A DNA stretch of 64,000 nucleotides from an uncultured Azospirillum sp. (GTDB taxonomy: Bacteria; Pseudomonadota; Alphaproteobacteria; Azospirillales; Azospirillaceae): positions 1-64,000 of the forward strand of contig NZ_CAMLJP010000008.1 of assembly GCF_946480385.1 (NCBI RefSeq), in the 5' to 3' direction. Each line of letters starts with the position of its first letter. Within the stretch, counting starts at the first letter, position 1. A program made the position numbers and the translations under genes. Shown here in pieces: positions 1 to 10,648 of this stretch. The notes beneath the pieces were generated by a model. It saw only the letters and a program-made list of their open reading frames with translations, ran no database searches and was not told the DNA's origin.

Positions 1-12
1 CGGGAACCGCCC

Positions 13-2058
13 TCACTCCGCCGGAACCTCGCGTTCCAGTTCCTCCAGCCAGATGCGGGCGTTGCCGTCGGACGGGGCACGCCAGTCGCCGCGCGGCGAC
101 AGCGAACCGCCGGCCGTCACCTTCGGGCCGTTTGGCATGGCGGAGCGCTTGAACTGGCTGAAGCCGAAGAAGCGGCGCAGGAACACGCGCAGCCAGTCGC
201 GGATCTCGGCCGGGCTGTAGGCGCGGCGCTTTTCCAGCGGATAGCCCTCCGGCCAGTCGCCCTTGGCGACATCGCCCCAGGCATGGCGGGCCAGGAAGGC
301 GATCTTCGATGGGCGGAAGCCGTAGCGCAGCACGTAGAACAGGTTGAAGTCCTGCAAATCATACGGGCCGACCACGGATTCGGAGCTTTGCAGCGCCTTG
401 TCCGACCCGGCCGGCACCAGTTCCGGCGAGATCTCCGTCTTCAGGATGGCGTCGAGAGTCTCCGACACCTCCTGTTGGAACTGGCCGGTGCGGCCGACCC
501 AGCGGATCAAATGCTGAATCAGCGTCTTCGGCACGCCGGCATTGACGTTGTAGTGGGACATCTGGTCGCCGACGCCATAGGTGCACCAGCCCAGCGCCAA
601 CTCTGAAAGGTCGCCGGTGCCCAGCACGAGGCCGTTGTTGTGGTTGGCGAGGCGGAACAGGTAATCGGTGCGCAGGCCGGCCTGCACATTCTCGAAGGTC
701 ACGTCATACACCGCCTCGCCGCGGGCGAAGGGGTGCTCCATGTCCTTCAGCATCTGGTTGGCGGCCGGCCGGATGTCGAGTTCCTTGGCCGTCACTCCCA
801 GCGCCGTCATCAGCCGCCAGGCGTTGGACTTGGTGCCCTCGCTGGTGCCGAAGCCGGGCATGGTGTAGGCGAGGATGCCCGAGCGCGGCAGGCCCAGCCG
901 GTCCATGGCGCGGGCGGCGACGATCAGGGCATGGGTGCTGTCCAGCCCGCCCGACACGCCGATCACCACCGTCCCGATGCCGGTGGCGCGCAGCCGCTGC
1001 ACCAATCCTGCGACCTGGATGTTGTAGGCCTCGTAGCAGTCCTGCTCCAGCCGTTCGGCGGCGGCCGGGACGAAGGGCAGGCGCGGCACCACGCGGAGCA
1101 GCCCGACATCCTCCTCCGGCGCGTCCAGGCGGAAGGCGACGGTGCGGAAGCAGCAGGTGCCGTCGGCATGCAGTCGCCGGTTGTCGTCGAAGGTGCCCTG
1201 GCGCAGCCGCTCCTGGCGCAGCAGGTCGAGATCGACGTCGGCCACCGCCATCTGGGCGCCGTCGGGGAAACGGTCGGTCTCCGCCAGCATCTCGCCATTC
1301 TCGAAGATCGAGGTCTGACCGTCCCAGGCGAGGTCGGTGGTCGACTCCCCGGTCCCAGCCGACGAATAGAGATAGGCGGCGAGGCAGCGCGCCGACTGCG
1401 ACTTGGCCAGCAGGCGACGGGTGTCGGACTTGCCGATGGTGATGTTGCTGGCCGACAAATTGGCCAGCACGGTGGCGCCGGCCAGGGCGGCCATTGTGCT
1501 GGGCGGCGCCGGGACCCACAGATCCTCGCAGATCTCGGCATGGACGACCAGTCCCGGCTGGTCCTCGGCGGAGAACAGCAGGTCGGGGCCGAAGGGGGCG
1601 GTCAGGTCGCCGATGCGGATCGTCCCGCCTTCGGTGCCGGCGCCGGAGGCGAACTGGCGGCGCTCGTAGAATTCCCGGTAGTTCGGCAGATGCTGCTTCG
1701 GCACCACGCCCAGCAGCTCGCCGCGCTGGATCGCCACCGCCGTGTTGTAGAGCCGCCCGTCATACAGCAGCGGCGCGCCGACCAGCAGCAGCGGCATCAA
1801 CCCGGTCGAGGCCTGGACCAGATCGAGGATCGCCTGTTCCACCGCGTCGATCAGTGGGTCCTGCATCAGCAGATCGTCGATGGCATAGCCGGACAGCGCC
1901 AGTTCGGGGAACAGCGCCACCGCCACCGACTTGTCGTGGCAGGCGCGCGCGGCCTCCAGGACGGCGTCGGCGTTGGCTGCCGGATCGGCCGGGGTGCAGC
2001 GCGTGGTGCAGGCGGCCACCCGCGCGAATCCGTGGCGATAGATCGAGGTGAAGCTCAT
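13..2058 (-). CDS. nadE: Glutamine-dependent NAD+ synthetase
   Basis: The enzyme makes NAD+ from deamido-NAD+, ATP and glutamine, the last step of NAD synthesis in the cytosol. The 681-residue protein has an N-terminal nitrilase-type glutaminase domain (about 1-300) with the catalytic cysteine at C177 in an E-I-C-E-D-L-W context. The C-terminal synthetase domain carries the ATP PP-loop SGGLDS at about 369-374. The length fits the two-domain family. I chose the ATG at 2058 because AGGAA precedes it by about 6 bases; an upstream TTG at 2082 has no such support. It is transcribed away from the chemotaxis-like genes, so the 2059-2325 gap probably holds both promoters. Identity is secure; the symbol follows the common name for this form. 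Confidence 0.95.
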   Translation of the reverse strand: MSFTSIYRHGFARVAACTTRCTPADPAANADAVLEAARACHDKSVAVALFPELALSGYAIDDLLMQDPLIDAVEQAILDLVQASTGLMPLLLVGAPLLYDGRLYNTAVAIQRGELLGVVPKQHLPNYREFYERRQFASGAGTEGGTIRIGDLTAPFGPDLLFSAEDQPGLVVHAEICEDLWVPAPPSTMAALAGATVLANLSASNITIGKSDTRRLLAKSQSARCLAAYLYSSAGTGESTTDLAWDGQTSIFENGEMLAETDRFPDGAQMAVADVDLDLLRQERLRQGTFDDNRRLHADGTCCFRTVAFRLDAPEEDVGLLRVVPRLPFVPAAAERLEQDCYEAYNIQVAGLVQRLRATGIGTVVIGVSGGLDSTHALIVAARAMDRLGLPRSGILAYTMPGFGTSEGTKSNAWRLMTALGVTAKELDIRPAANQMLKDMEHPFARGEAVYDVTFENVQAGLRTDYLFRLANHNNGLVLGTGDLSELALGWCTYGVGDQMSHYNVNAGVPKTLIQHLIRWVGRTGQFQQEVSETLDAILKTEISPELVPAGSDKALQSSESVVGPYDLQDFNLFYVLRYGFRPSKIAFLARHAWGDVAKGDWPEGYPLEKRRAYSPAEIRDWLRVFLRRFFGFSQFKRSAMPNGPKVTAGGSLSPRGDWRAPSDGNARIWLEELEREVPAE

Positions 2059-2209
2059 GACCCGTTCCTGCTGACTTGGCAATCCCGTGACGCTCCCGGA
2101 TGCGGCGCCTGGGAAGCAAACATAGCAGGAATTTCGCGCGCGTCAGGCCCTCCGTCCCGATGGGCCGCGGCTTTCCAGCCTTTCGGACGATGCATGCGGG
2201 CCGCTCGGC

Positions 2210-2290
2210 GCAAGATACTTCAGACACGATACATTCGTTATAAAACCAAGGTCAAATCGATACATCATCCGACGCATTCCAATTAAAATG
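2210..2290. promoter_or_regulatory. AT-rich divergent control region (tentative)
   Basis: This is the only clearly AT-rich stretch in the gap between nadE and the CheB-CheR gene. It contains TATAAA at 2239-2244, which would serve as a -10 element for the plus strand, but I see no convincing -35 at the right spacing. Treat it as a probable promoter region without an assigned start. Confidence 0.25.
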
Positions 2291-2325
2291 ATGCGGTTGG
2301 AGGACGAAACCCTACGACAGCCAAG

Positions 2326-5300
2326 TTGACCAAATCAATTGCGGCGGATATAGCGAAGGGCTCGCTTGCACCGAGAACCGGCCGCCGACGCCAGAAGGAC
2401 TTGTTTATCGCCGTGCCAACGGAATCACCGGTCACGCAACCCGACGTGAACACAACAGCGCCGCAAGAGGACGCTGCGGTTGCGGCCCAGCCGACGGAAG
2501 ACGGCGTTGCGCCGGAACAGGCCTGCTGCATCGTCGGCATCGGTGCCTCTGCCGGCGGGCTGGAGGCGTTGCAGCGCTTCTTCGACGCGGTGCCGGGCGA
2601 CAGCGACCTCGCCTATGTCGTGGTCCAGCACCTGTCGCCGGTGCACAAGAGCCTGATGGTCGATCTGCTCGCCAAGCATACCGAGATGGAGGTGGTGCAG
2701 GCGACCGACGGCGTGCCGGTCCAGCGCAACACCGTCTATCTGCTGCCGCCGGGCAAGCACCTGACCATCGAGGACGGCCGCCTGCGGCTGACCACCAAGG
2801 ACGCCGGCAGCGGCATGAGCCTGCCGATCGACATCTTTCTGACCGCGCTCGCCCGCGACCAGGGATCGCGTGCCATCGGCCTGATCCTGTCGGGCACCGG
2901 GTCGGACGGCACGCGCGGCCTGATGGCGATCAAGTCGGCCGGCGGCTTCACCGCGGTCCAGCAGCCGGAGACGGCGCAGTTCGACGGCATGCCACGCAGC
3001 GCGCTCGCCACCGGACAGATCGACGCCGCCCTGCCGCCGGAAGAGCTGCCGACCCGGCTGATCGAGCATGCGCGCAAGGCGCTGACCCGCGCCCGTCCGA
3101 TGCCCGCCCGGCAGCGTCGCGAGGATGGCGACGATCCGCTGGCCCAGATCATCGCGGTCATTCGCTCCGTCACCGGGGTCGATTTCTCGCATTACAAGCT
3201 GGCGACGCTGCTGCGGCGGATCGAACGGCGCATGCAGGGCGCCGGGCTGGAGTCGATGGAGGAATACGCCGCCCTGCTGCGGCGGAACAGCGCCGAAACG
3301 GTCAATCTCTACAAGGAGATGCTGATCGGCGTCACCCGCTTCTTCCGCGACGAGGCGGCCTTCCGCGTCCTGGCCGACCGGGTGATCCCCAGCCTGCTCG
3401 CCAACCGCAGTTCGACCGACATGATCCGCGTCTGGGTCTGCGGCTGCGCCAGCGGGGAGGAGGCCTATTCCCTCGCCATCCTGTTCGCCGAGGCGCAGGA
3501 ACGGCTGGGCCGCAACTTCGACATCAAGATCTTCGCCACCGACATCGACCAGGACAGCATCGAGGTGGCAAGCCTGGGCGAATATCCGCGCGCCATCGCC
3601 GAAGACGTGTCGCAGGAACGGCTCGCCCGCTTCTTCACCGCGCGTGGCGAGAGCTATGTGGTGTCGCGCGACATCCGCCGCATGGTGGTGTTCGCCGCCC
3701 ACAACATCATGCGCGACCCGCCCTTCACCAAGATCGACCTGCTGAGCTGCCGCAACCTGCTGATCTACATGGACCAGCCGCTGCAGCGGAAGGTGCTCAG
3801 CCTGTTCCAGTACGCGCTGCGCCAGGGCGGCTTCCTGTTCCTGGGCACCAGCGAGACGCTGGGCGACCTGCAGGGCGATTTCCACACGGTGGACAGCCGC
3901 AACAAGGTTTTCCAGAGCCTGCGCGCCGGGTCGTTCCGGCTGTCGCGGCTGCTGGTGCCGACGGTGGCGGCCCCGCTGGCGCGGCATGCCGACGACGGCG
4001 GATCCCACGCGATGGAGGAGGGGGCCGCCATCGACGAGGCGATGGCCGCGCTGATGAAGGCTTATGTGCCACCCTGCCTGCTGGTCAACGAGCAGATGAC
4101 GATCATGCATGTGTTCGGCGACGCGTCCTCGCTGCTGAAGGTGCCGCCGGGCGAGGCGACGCTGAACGTGCTGAAGATGCTGCCGTCCTCGGTCGCCATG
4201 GTGACGGGCACCGCGCTGAACCGCGCCTTCCGCTCCGGCGAGGAGTTCGCGCTGTCCAACATCCCGGTGAAGGACCGCGAAGGCGTTGCGGCGATCAGCC
4301 TGCGCGTCCAGCCCTATGTCGCGCGCAAGACCGGGCGCCGCTTCGCCCTGGTGGTGCTGGACCGCGCCAACCTGCGGCCGCTGTCGGTGCCGGATTCCGA
4401 CTTCGACTTGAATGCCGACGCCGCCGAACGCATCCGCGGGCTGGAACAGGAACTGCTGTCGCGCGGCGAGAATCTGCAGGCGACCATCGAGGAACTGGAA
4501 ACCGCCAACGAGGAACTGCAGGCAACCAACGAGGAATTGCTGGCATCGAACGAAGAGTTGCAGAGCACCAACGAAGAACTGCAGTCGGTCAATGAGGAGC
4601 TTTACTCCGTCAACGCCGAATATCAGGCGAAGGTGGAGGAGCTGACGGAGATCACCAACGACCTGGACAATCTGCTGCGCTCGACCGAGATCGGCACGGT
4701 GTTCCTGGACGGCGATTTCGTCATCCGCCGCTTCACCCCGGCGGCGGCCGGCTTCATCAACATCATCCCGCGCGACATCGGCCGCTCCATCGCGCACCTG
4801 TCGACCAACATCGACTATCCGAACTTCCTGGGCGACATCCGCAAGGTGTTCGACGGGCACGAGGCGATGGAGCGTCATGTCCGCGTCCATGACGGCCGCT
4901 GGGTGCTGACCCGCATCCTGCCCTACCTGACCGACAAGAATCAGGTCGGCGGCGTGGTGGTGACCTTCGTCGACGTGACCGACACCAAGCTGGCGGAAGA
5001 GCGGCTGCAGAACGTGCTGGACAGCCTGCCGGAGCACATCGCCGTCACCGACCGCGAAGGCCGGATCGTCATGGTGAATGCCGCCTGGCACGGCTTCGCC
5101 CAGCGCAACGGCGCCCCGGCGATGGAGCGGTGCGGCGTCGGCACCAACTATCTGGAGGTCTGCCTGACTCTGGAGGTTCTGGAGAAGGACGGCATCGGCC
5201 GTGCCGTGCATGACGGGCTGCGCCGCATCCTGAACGGCGAGGCCGACGATTTCACCATTGAATATCCCTGTCATTCGCCCGACGAGCAGCGCTGGTTCCT

Positions 5301-5427
5301 GATGCATGCCACCCGCCTGAACGACCGTGACGGCGGCATCGTCGTCAGCCACATCAACATCACCAACCGCAGGCTGATGGAGTTGCAACTGGACGGGACC
5401 GGTAAAGCCGGCGGAGGCGAGAATTGA
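2326..5427 (+). CDS. CheB-CheR-PAS fusion (methylesterase/methyltransferase signalling protein)
   Basis: This 1033-residue cytoplasmic protein fuses a CheB methylesterase domain (about 65-255), a CheR methyltransferase (about 265-540), a long coiled coil and PAS domains. The CheB triad looks intact: S75 in GASAGG, H102 in VQHLSP and D194 in GTGSDG. The CheR part keeps the SAM-binding run [10 protein letters not shown]. The coiled coil near 705-790 is built of heptad-like NEELQxT repeats, followed by two PAS-type segments. No receiver domain precedes CheB, as is usual for these fusions. Start choice is weak: a TTG at 2326 is taken because a stop lies just upstream in frame, but GGAGG at 2299-2303 is 22 bases away; TTG 2401 or GTG 2413 are alternatives. 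It overlaps the following kinase by 4 bases, so the two should be co-translated. Confidence 0.9.
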   Translation: MTKSIAADIAKGSLAPRTGRRRQKDLFIAVPTESPVTQPDVNTTAPQEDAAVAAQPTEDGVAPEQACCIVGIGASAGGLEALQRFFDAVPGDSDLAYVVVQHLSPVHKSLMVDLLAKHTEMEVVQATDGVPVQRNTVYLLPPGKHLTIEDGRLRLTTKDAGSGMSLPIDIFLTALARDQGSRAIGLILSGTGSDGTRGLMAIKSAGGFTAVQQPETAQFDGMPRSALATGQIDAALPPEELPTRLIEHARKALTRARPMPARQRREDGDDPLAQIIAVIRSVTGVDFSHYKLATLLRRIERRMQGAGLESMEEYAALLRRNSAETVNLYKEMLIGVTRFFRDEAAFRVLADRVIPSLLANRSSTDMIRVWVCGCASGEEAYSLAILFAEAQERLGRNFDIKIFATDIDQDSIEVASLGEYPRAIAEDVSQERLARFFTARGESYVVSRDIRRMVVFAAHNIMRDPPFTKIDLLSCRNLLIYMDQPLQRKVLSLFQYALRQGGFLFLGTSETLGDLQGDFHTVDSRNKVFQSLRAGSFRLSRLLVPTVAAPLARHADDGGSHAMEEGAAIDEAMAALMKAYVPPCLLVNEQMTIMHVFGDASSLLKVPPGEATLNVLKMLPSSVAMVTGTALNRAFRSGEEFALSNIPVKDREGVAAISLRVQPYVARKTGRRFALVVLDRANLRPLSVPDSDFDLNADAAERIRGLEQELLSRGENLQATIEELETANEELQATNEELLASNEELQSTNEELQSVNEELYSVNAEYQAKVEELTEITNDLDNLLRSTEIGTVFLDGDFVIRRFTPAAAGFINIIPRDIGRSIAHLSTNIDYPNFLGDIRKVFDGHEAMERHVRVHDGRWVLTRILPYLTDKNQVGGVVVTFVDVTDTKLAEERLQNVLDSLPEHIAVTDREGRIVMVNAAWHGFAQRNGAPAMERCGVGTNYLEVCLTLEVLEKDGIGRAVHDGLRRILNGEADDFTIEYPCHSPDEQRWFLMHATRLNDRDGGIVVSHINITNRRLMELQLDGTGKAGGGEN

Positions 5428-8021
5428 GCGAGGACTCCACCGGTCGCCTGCGGCGCCGTGCCGAAACCATCCTCAGCGGCGGGAATTTCGAGGCGGCTGA
5501 CGTCACCGCCACCTCGATGAAGGAACTGCTGCACGAGCTGTACGTCCATCAGGCCGAGCTGGAGATCCAGAACGAGGAGCTGCGCGGCGCCCAGCAGGCG
5601 CTGGAGGCGTCGCGCCTGCAATATCTCCAGCTTTTCCAATCGGTGCCGCTGGCCTGTCTGGCCGTGAACGCCGCCGGCATCGTCGGCGAGGCCAACAGCG
5701 CCGCCGAACGCCAGTTCGGCCTGCCCATGCTGAGGCTGAAGGGTCGGCCATTGACCCTGCTGGTCGACAGCCTCGACCATGGCCGGCTGTTCACCGCGCT
5801 CGGCCGGCTGCGCGACGGCGGCGAGTGGATCCGGCAGGAGTTCCGCTTCCTCGGGCCGCAGGGCACGGTCATCGACGGGCTGACCGACGCCCGCCGGGTG
5901 ACGCTGGACGACAGCGACCGCGGCGACGTGCTGCTGACCATCACCGACCTGACCGAACGCAATGCCTGGCTGCGCGAGGTGCAGCAGGCCCGCGATGATG
6001 CGGAGCGGGCGCGGGCCGACTATCACCACATCCTGCAATCGGTCGGCGACGGCATCCTGGGGGTGGACGCCGATGGCCGCATCCGCTTCGTCAACGCCGC
6101 GGCGACGGCGATGAGCGGGCATCTCGACCTCGACCTGATCGGCCGGCCGCCGTCGGACCTGCTGGCCGGCCCGGCGCCGGAGACCGAGGCGGGGCTGCCG
6201 GTGGAGGAGGGCGACACAGCCCCGGCCGGTGGGGCGGCCCGCGCGCTGGCCCTGTCGCTGACAGACGGCCGGCCCCGCCGCGTCGCCTGTGAAAGACTGC
6301 GCCGCGAGGATGGCGGCACGCTGCTGGTGGAGATCACCATCTCCCCCATGCTTTCGTCTGGCATGCGCCTTGCTCCGATGGAGGAGCGCATCCAGGGCGC
6401 CGTCGTCGCCTTCCGCGACGTGACTGCCCGGCGGACGGCGGAAGCGGCGCTGAACCTCAGCGAGCGGCGGCACCGGGTGCTGGTGCAGTCGCTGCACGAC
6501 GCGCTGGCGATGACCGCCGCCGACGGCCGCAACCTGCTGGCGAATGCCATGGCGGAGCGGCTGCTGAACGGCCCGGCCCGCGCGCTGCTCGACCCCACGG
6601 CATCCGCCTTTGACGCGGCGGACGGGCAGCCGGTGCCGACCACCGCCGGCCGCCGCTTCATCGACGCCAACGGCAACCGCCTGCGCGGGCTGCCCCCAGC
6701 GGTGGAGGCGGTGCGCAGCGGCAAGCCGGTGGTCGAACGCATCATCGGCGTGATCGAGGGGGAGGAGGCGACCGCCCCCACCCGCTGGCTGCGGGTGTCG
6801 AGCCATCCCGTCGCCGATCAGGCCGGCGGGGTGGAGGCCGTGGTGTCCAGCGTCGCCGACATCACCGCGGTGAAGGCGCTGGAGCGCGACCTCAACGTGG
6901 CGCTGGACGCCCGCGAACGCTTCCTGGCGGCGGCGAGCCACGATCTGCGCCAGCCGGTGCAGGCCTTGCTGCTGCTGTCCGACCTGCTGCTGAGGGAAAG
7001 CCTTCCCGCCGGCGCGCGGCGGATGGCGGAGCAGATCCAGTCGTCGCTCGGCGGGCTGGGCGGCATGCTGGACGGGATGCTCGACATCTCCAAGCTGGAG
7101 GCCGGGCTGGTGGCCCCCAATCCGGAACCCGTCGACATCGCCGCCCTGCTGGCCCGGCTGTACGGTGAATTCTCAGCCCTGGCCGGGAAGGGGGGGCAGA
7201 GCCTGCGTCTGGTGGCCCCGCCTCTGACGATCCGGACCGATCCGGGACTGTTGGAGCGGGTGCTGCGCAACCTGCTGACCAACGCGCTGCGCTACGCCCC
7301 TGGCGGCCGGGTGCTGCTCGGCGCCCGGCGGCGCGGCGACCGCCTGCAGATCGAGGTGTGGGACAACGGTATCGGCATCGCCGACCAGCATATCGACCGG
7401 ATCTTCCAGGACTTCTTCCAGGTCGGCAACGCCGCCCGCGACCGGCGGGAAGGGCTGGGGCTGGGGCTGAGCATCGCCCGGCGGCTGGTCACCATGCTGG
7501 GCGGGGTCATCGACGTGACCTCCTCGCTCGGTCGCGGCAGCCGCTTCACCGTCAGCCTGCCGCTGACGGAACGGGATACAGAAGGTGGCGATCAGGCCGA
7601 TGCCGGCGGGGACGCCGGCGGCACCCGATCCGGCGGCGGCACGGACCGGCTGATCATGCTGGTGGAGGACGACGCCGTCATCCGCATGGCTCTGGTCCTG
7701 ATGCTGGAGGACTGGAGCTATCGCGTGGTGGAGGCAGGCAGCGGGGCGGAGGCGGAACAGCTTCTGAACAGCCTGATCGACGCCGGCGAACCGCCGGACC
7801 TGATCCTCGCCGACTATCGCCTGCCGGAAGGAACCACGGGGCTGATGGTGATGGACATGGTCCGCCGCCGCCTGTCGCGCGACGTTCCCGGCGTTCTGCT
7901 GACCGGCGACACCTCGGCCGACCGTCTGCGCGAGGCGGCCGGCGCGCAATGCGCGCTGCTGCACAAGCCGATCCAGCCCGGCCGCCTGCAGGACACGCTG
8001 GCTTCGGCGCTGGGCCGGTGA
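5424..8021 (+). CDS. PAS-containing hybrid sensor histidine kinase
   Basis: The 865-residue soluble hybrid kinase has an N-terminal coiled-coil segment resembling that of its upstream partner and about three PAS-like sensor segments (about 55-500). A HisKA domain follows with phospho-acceptor H506 in AAASHDLRQP, then a HATPase_c domain (N box around LLTNALRYAP, G boxes WDNGIGI and GLGLGLS), a glycine-rich linker and a receiver domain with the likely phospho-acceptor D797 in LADYRLP. No transmembrane segment is evident, so it should sense cytoplasmic signals. The TTG start at 5424 overlaps the CheB-CheR stop in the pattern TTGA, with GGAGG 6 bases upstream. Translational coupling suggests that the fusion and kinase form one signalling unit, possibly with the CheB/CheR part acting on the kinase or on receptors elsewhere. 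Confidence 0.92.
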   Translation: MSEDSTGRLRRRAETILSGGNFEAADVTATSMKELLHELYVHQAELEIQNEELRGAQQALEASRLQYLQLFQSVPLACLAVNAAGIVGEANSAAERQFGLPMLRLKGRPLTLLVDSLDHGRLFTALGRLRDGGEWIRQEFRFLGPQGTVIDGLTDARRVTLDDSDRGDVLLTITDLTERNAWLREVQQARDDAERARADYHHILQSVGDGILGVDADGRIRFVNAAATAMSGHLDLDLIGRPPSDLLAGPAPETEAGLPVEEGDTAPAGGAARALALSLTDGRPRRVACERLRREDGGTLLVEITISPMLSSGMRLAPMEERIQGAVVAFRDVTARRTAEAALNLSERRHRVLVQSLHDALAMTAADGRNLLANAMAERLLNGPARALLDPTASAFDAADGQPVPTTAGRRFIDANGNRLRGLPPAVEAVRSGKPVVERIIGVIEGEEATAPTRWLRVSSHPVADQAGGVEAVVSSVADITAVKALERDLNVALDARERFLAAASHDLRQPVQALLLLSDLLLRESLPAGARRMAEQIQSSLGGLGGMLDGMLDISKLEAGLVAPNPEPVDIAALLARLYGEFSALAGKGGQSLRLVAPPLTIRTDPGLLERVLRNLLTNALRYAPGGRVLLGARRRGDRLQIEVWDNGIGIADQHIDRIFQDFFQVGNAARDRREGLGLGLSIARRLVTMLGGVIDVTSSLGRGSRFTVSLPLTERDTEGGDQADAGGDAGGTRSGGGTDRLIMLVEDDAVIRMALVLMLEDWSYRVVEAGSGAEAEQLLNSLIDAGEPPDLILADYRLPEGTTGLMVMDMVRRRLSRDVPGVLLTGDTSADRLREAAGAQCALLHKPIQPGRLQDTLASALGR

Positions 8022-8080
8022 AGGAGGAGACCGGTCATAGGACGGGTAATCCCTATGCCCTTTTTCCAGCGCCGTTGCTT

Positions 8081-8094
8081 TTGACTCACGTCAA
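8081..8094. promoter_or_regulatory. FixK/FNR-type anaerobox
   Basis: The sequence TTGACTCACGTCAA is a perfect dyad (TTGAC-N4-GTCAA) of the kind bound by CRP/FNR-family regulators such as FixK and FNR. It sits 75 bp upstream of the ATG of the CHASE3/HWE kinase, a plausible activator position. Binding is inferred from the motif alone; no regulator gene is in the window. Confidence 0.5.
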
Positions 8095-8169
8095 TGCCGC
8101 CATTGCGGGAAGATAGAGACTGCTCGGACTACGGATCAGGCGGTCGGCGGCGTGAAGCGGGAACGGGCC

Positions 8170-9498
8170 ATGTCCATCAACACGGATGCCAGCATCGCGC
8201 GGCGGAAGGTTCGCGCCCGTGCAGCCAGAGTATCGGCGGTGCTGTTCGGCGGCCTGTTCGCCGGCTTCCTGCTTCTCGTCGTCGTCTTCATCGAATACCG
8301 CCGCGCCATCGACTGGGTCGACCATACGCACAAGGTCATCTCCACGGTCGAGGAACTCCAGTCCAACCTGTCCGATGCCGAATCCAGCCAGCGCGGCTAC
8401 CTGCTGTCACAGAACCGAGCCCATCTCGCCTCCTACGAAGAGGGGGTGGAGCGTAGCCGGGCGCTGCTGGACCGTCTCGGCTCCCTGACCGTCGACAACC
8501 CGGCCCAGCAGGACAAGGTGAAGTCCCTGCGCGCGCTGACCGCCGACCGCCTCGCCCGGATGGCCGAGGTCCTGCGGCAGGTGGAGGAATCCGGCCTCGG
8601 GCGGGCGCTGGACATGGCCCGCGATGGCACGGGCGTCGGCATGATGACCGAGATCCGCCGGTTGACCGCCACCATGCGGGCGGGGGAGGACATGCTGCTC
8701 GCCCGTCGCAGCCGCCACGCCACCATCCTGGAGCTGCTGATGATCGCCTACGGACTGCTGTTCGTGACGGTCACCGGCTGGCTCGGCTACACGACCGTCC
8801 GGCGGCTGGAGCGGGACTATCAGGCGGAACGGGCGGAGGGGCAGGCGCTGGCCCTGGCGCTGCAGGAGAACCGCATCCTGCTGGACGAGGTGAACCACCG
8901 GGTGAAGAACTCGCTGCAGATCGTCGCCAACCTGCTGCGGACCCAGGCCCTCCGCCATCGCAGCGGGGAGGTGCGGCAGGAATTGCTGGACAGCAGCAGC
9001 CGCGTGCTGGCGATCGCCGAGGTCCATCGCCGCCTCTACGGTGAAGGGGCCGTGTATGACACGGTCGAACTGTCGGACCTGATCCGCAGCATCGCCGAGA
9101 ACGCCATTCCGTCCGGCGGCGATGGCGGCGGCGAGCCGGCGATGAGCGTGGCTTTGGGCACGCCGCTGCCGGCGCCGGTCGACACCGCCGTCCCGGTGGC
9201 GTTGATCGTCAACGAACTGCTGACCAACAGCTACAAGCACGCCTTCCCCGACGGGCGGACCGGCACCGTCAGACTGGACATGGAGGTGGACGGCAACGAG
9301 GTCCGCATCGACGTCGCCGACGATGGCATCGGCCTGCCCGACGAGGTCGCCAGCAGCGGTGGCGGCGGCTTCGGGCTCAACACCGTCCGCAATCTGACGC
9401 GGCAGATAAGGGGGCGGCTGGAGATCGAACGTTTGACTCCGGGCACGCGCTTCCTTTTAACTTTCCCCATGAAGCCGGGAACGCCAACCCAGGCGTGA
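8170..9498 (+). CDS. CHASE3-domain HWE/HisKA_2 sensor histidine kinase
   Basis: The 442-residue inner-membrane kinase has TM1 at about 24-43, a periplasmic CHASE3-like four-helix domain (the segment around DAESSQRGYLLS is typical), TM2 at about 189-207, then a HisKA_2 dimerisation domain. Its phospho-acceptor is H243 in DEVNHRVKNSLQ. A HATPase domain ends the protein, with the N box in VNELLTNSYKHAFP. This arrangement is typical of alphaproteobacterial HWE/HisKA_2 kinases that feed small receivers. I chose the ATG at 8170 over the GTG at 8152; neither has a strong ribosome-binding site. The next gene, 37 bp downstream, is a lone receiver and the obvious partner. A FixK/FNR-like box lies upstream. 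Confidence 0.9.
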   Translation: MSINTDASIARRKVRARAARVSAVLFGGLFAGFLLLVVVFIEYRRAIDWVDHTHKVISTVEELQSNLSDAESSQRGYLLSQNRAHLASYEEGVERSRALLDRLGSLTVDNPAQQDKVKSLRALTADRLARMAEVLRQVEESGLGRALDMARDGTGVGMMTEIRRLTATMRAGEDMLLARRSRHATILELLMIAYGLLFVTVTGWLGYTTVRRLERDYQAERAEGQALALALQENRILLDEVNHRVKNSLQIVANLLRTQALRHRSGEVRQELLDSSSRVLAIAEVHRRLYGEGAVYDTVELSDLIRSIAENAIPSGGDGGGEPAMSVALGTPLPAPVDTAVPVALIVNELLTNSYKHAFPDGRTGTVRLDMEVDGNEVRIDVADDGIGLPDEVASSGGGGFGLNTVRNLTRQIRGRLEIERLTPGTRFLLTFPMKPGTPTQA

Positions 9499-9535
9499 CG
9501 CCTCCGGACATCGTGCAAAAATTACAAGAAAAACA

Positions 9536-9937
9536 ATGAAGATATTGATCATAGAAGACGAATTTCTGATCGCCGAGGGCGTGGCGCTGACGCTTCAGTC
9601 CGCCGGCCACGAAGTGACGGGGATCGCCGAGGATCTGCCCTCCGCCCTCTCCCTGGCCGGGAAGGAGACACCCGACATGGCTTTCGTCGACATCAAGCTG
9701 GCCAACGGATCGAACGGGCTGGACGTTGCCCGCGAATTGAAGGCAATGGGAATCGCTTGCGTCTTCGCCACCGGGAACCCACCCAGCAAGGCCCAGGCCG
9801 GCGGCGTCGGGCTGGGCTATATCGCCAAACCGTTTTCGCCGCGTGTCCTGGTGCAGACCGCCGCCTTCGTCTCCCGTCAGCTGCTGTCGCCCTGCGCCCC
9901 GGCCGCGGCGGCACCCAGCGGATTCGTGTCTCTCTGA
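9536..9937 (+). CDS. Single-domain response regulator
   Basis: The 133-residue protein is a receiver domain only, with no DNA-binding or enzyme output. The conserved residues are present: acidic pair E7/D8, phospho-acceptor D52 in FVDIKL, T79 in FATGN and K98 in AKPF. It follows the HWE kinase by 37 bp on the same strand and is its likely phosphorylation target. Output may be by protein contact or onward phosphotransfer, as for other CheY-like or DivK-like receivers. The region before the ATG (ACAAGAAAAAC) is a poor Shine-Dalgarno. It meets the minus-strand nitroreductase tail to tail. Confidence 0.88.
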   Translation: MKILIIEDEFLIAEGVALTLQSAGHEVTGIAEDLPSALSLAGKETPDMAFVDIKLANGSNGLDVARELKAMGIACVFATGNPPSKAQAGGVGLGYIAKPFSPRVLVQTAAFVSRQLLSPCAPAAAAPSGFVSL

Positions 9938-9949
9938 AAAGAGCCGTTC

Positions 9950-10648
9950 TCAGAAGCCGGTGAAGCGGGTGAACGCCTCCGCCGGTTCGCGCTCGGTCGG
10001 GAAGTTGTTTTCCGGAGCCGACCAGTCGGCGAAGCCCAGCGCCATGCCGCTGGCGATGATTTCCGTGTCGGGCAGCCCCAGATGGCGGGCGGTGATGGCG
10101 TGGCGGTAGCAGAAGGCCGCCTGCGGGCAGGTCTCCAACCCGAAGCCGCGGGCGACGATCATGACGTTCTGCATGAACATGCCGAGGTCGAGCCAGGCGC
10201 CCTTGCCCATGTCGCGGTCGATGGAGAAGAACAGCCCGACCGGCGCCCCGAAGAACAGCCAGTTGCGGCCATGCTGGCGCGCCATCCGCTCGCGGTCGCC
10301 CTTGCCGATGCCGATCGAGCCGTAGAGCGCCCATCCCACCGCGCGGCGGCGGCCGAGATAGGGCTCCCGCCAATTTTCCGGGTAATAGGGATATTCCGGC
10401 ACCTCCGGCTCCCCCGCCTCGTGAGCCGCCAGCAGCTCCGCCGACAGGGCGGCACGGGCCTCCCCGGCGATGGCATGGACCTTCCAGGGCTGGATGTTGG
10501 AACCGCTCGGCGCGCGGGCGGCGAGGTCGAGGATGCGCAGCACCGTCTCCCGCTCCACCGGGGTGGGCAGGAAGGCGCGGATGCTGCGCCGGCCGGCGAC
10601 GGCATCCTGGACGGAAAGAGGGGCGGCGAGGGCGGGCGTGTCGCTCAT
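9950..10648 (-). CDS. Nitroreductase family FMN oxidoreductase
   Basis: The 232-residue flavoprotein shows the family signatures near the N terminus: the FMN-binding RRSIRAF segment at about 20-26 and APSGSNIQPW around 48-57. Members reduce nitroaromatics, quinones or related compounds with NAD(P)H; the physiological substrate cannot be read from sequence. The ATG at 10648 overlaps the stop of the OsmC gene in the ATGA pattern, so the two are translationally coupled. With the AEC permease they form a three-gene minus-strand unit, which suggests handling of a reactive or aromatic small molecule. Confidence 0.88.
   Translation of the reverse strand: MSDTPALAAPLSVQDAVAGRRSIRAFLPTPVERETVLRILDLAARAPSGSNIQPWKVHAIAGEARAALSAELLAAHEAGEPEVPEYPYYPENWREPYLGRRRAVGWALYGSIGIGKGDRERMARQHGRNWLFFGAPVGLFFSIDRDMGKGAWLDLGMFMQNVMIVARGFGLETCPQAAFCYRHAITARHLGLPDTEIIASGMALGFADWSAPENNFPTEREPAEAFTRFTGF

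Noticed and set aside
2326..2338. TTGACCAAATCAA as a second FNR-like box
   Set aside because: The spacing between TTGA and TCAA is five bases rather than six, and the sequence overlaps the likely start codon of the CheB-CheR gene.
2425..5388. Very long antisense open frame opposite the CheB-CheR gene
   Set aside because: Its translation is low-complexity and rich in Arg, Gln, His and Ala with no domain. It mirrors the third-position GC bias of the real gene. Similar frames opposite nadE (640-2286), bcsA (13221-15326), bcsB (14885-17560), tssM (51607-54933) and clpB (36688-39468) were rejected for the same reason.
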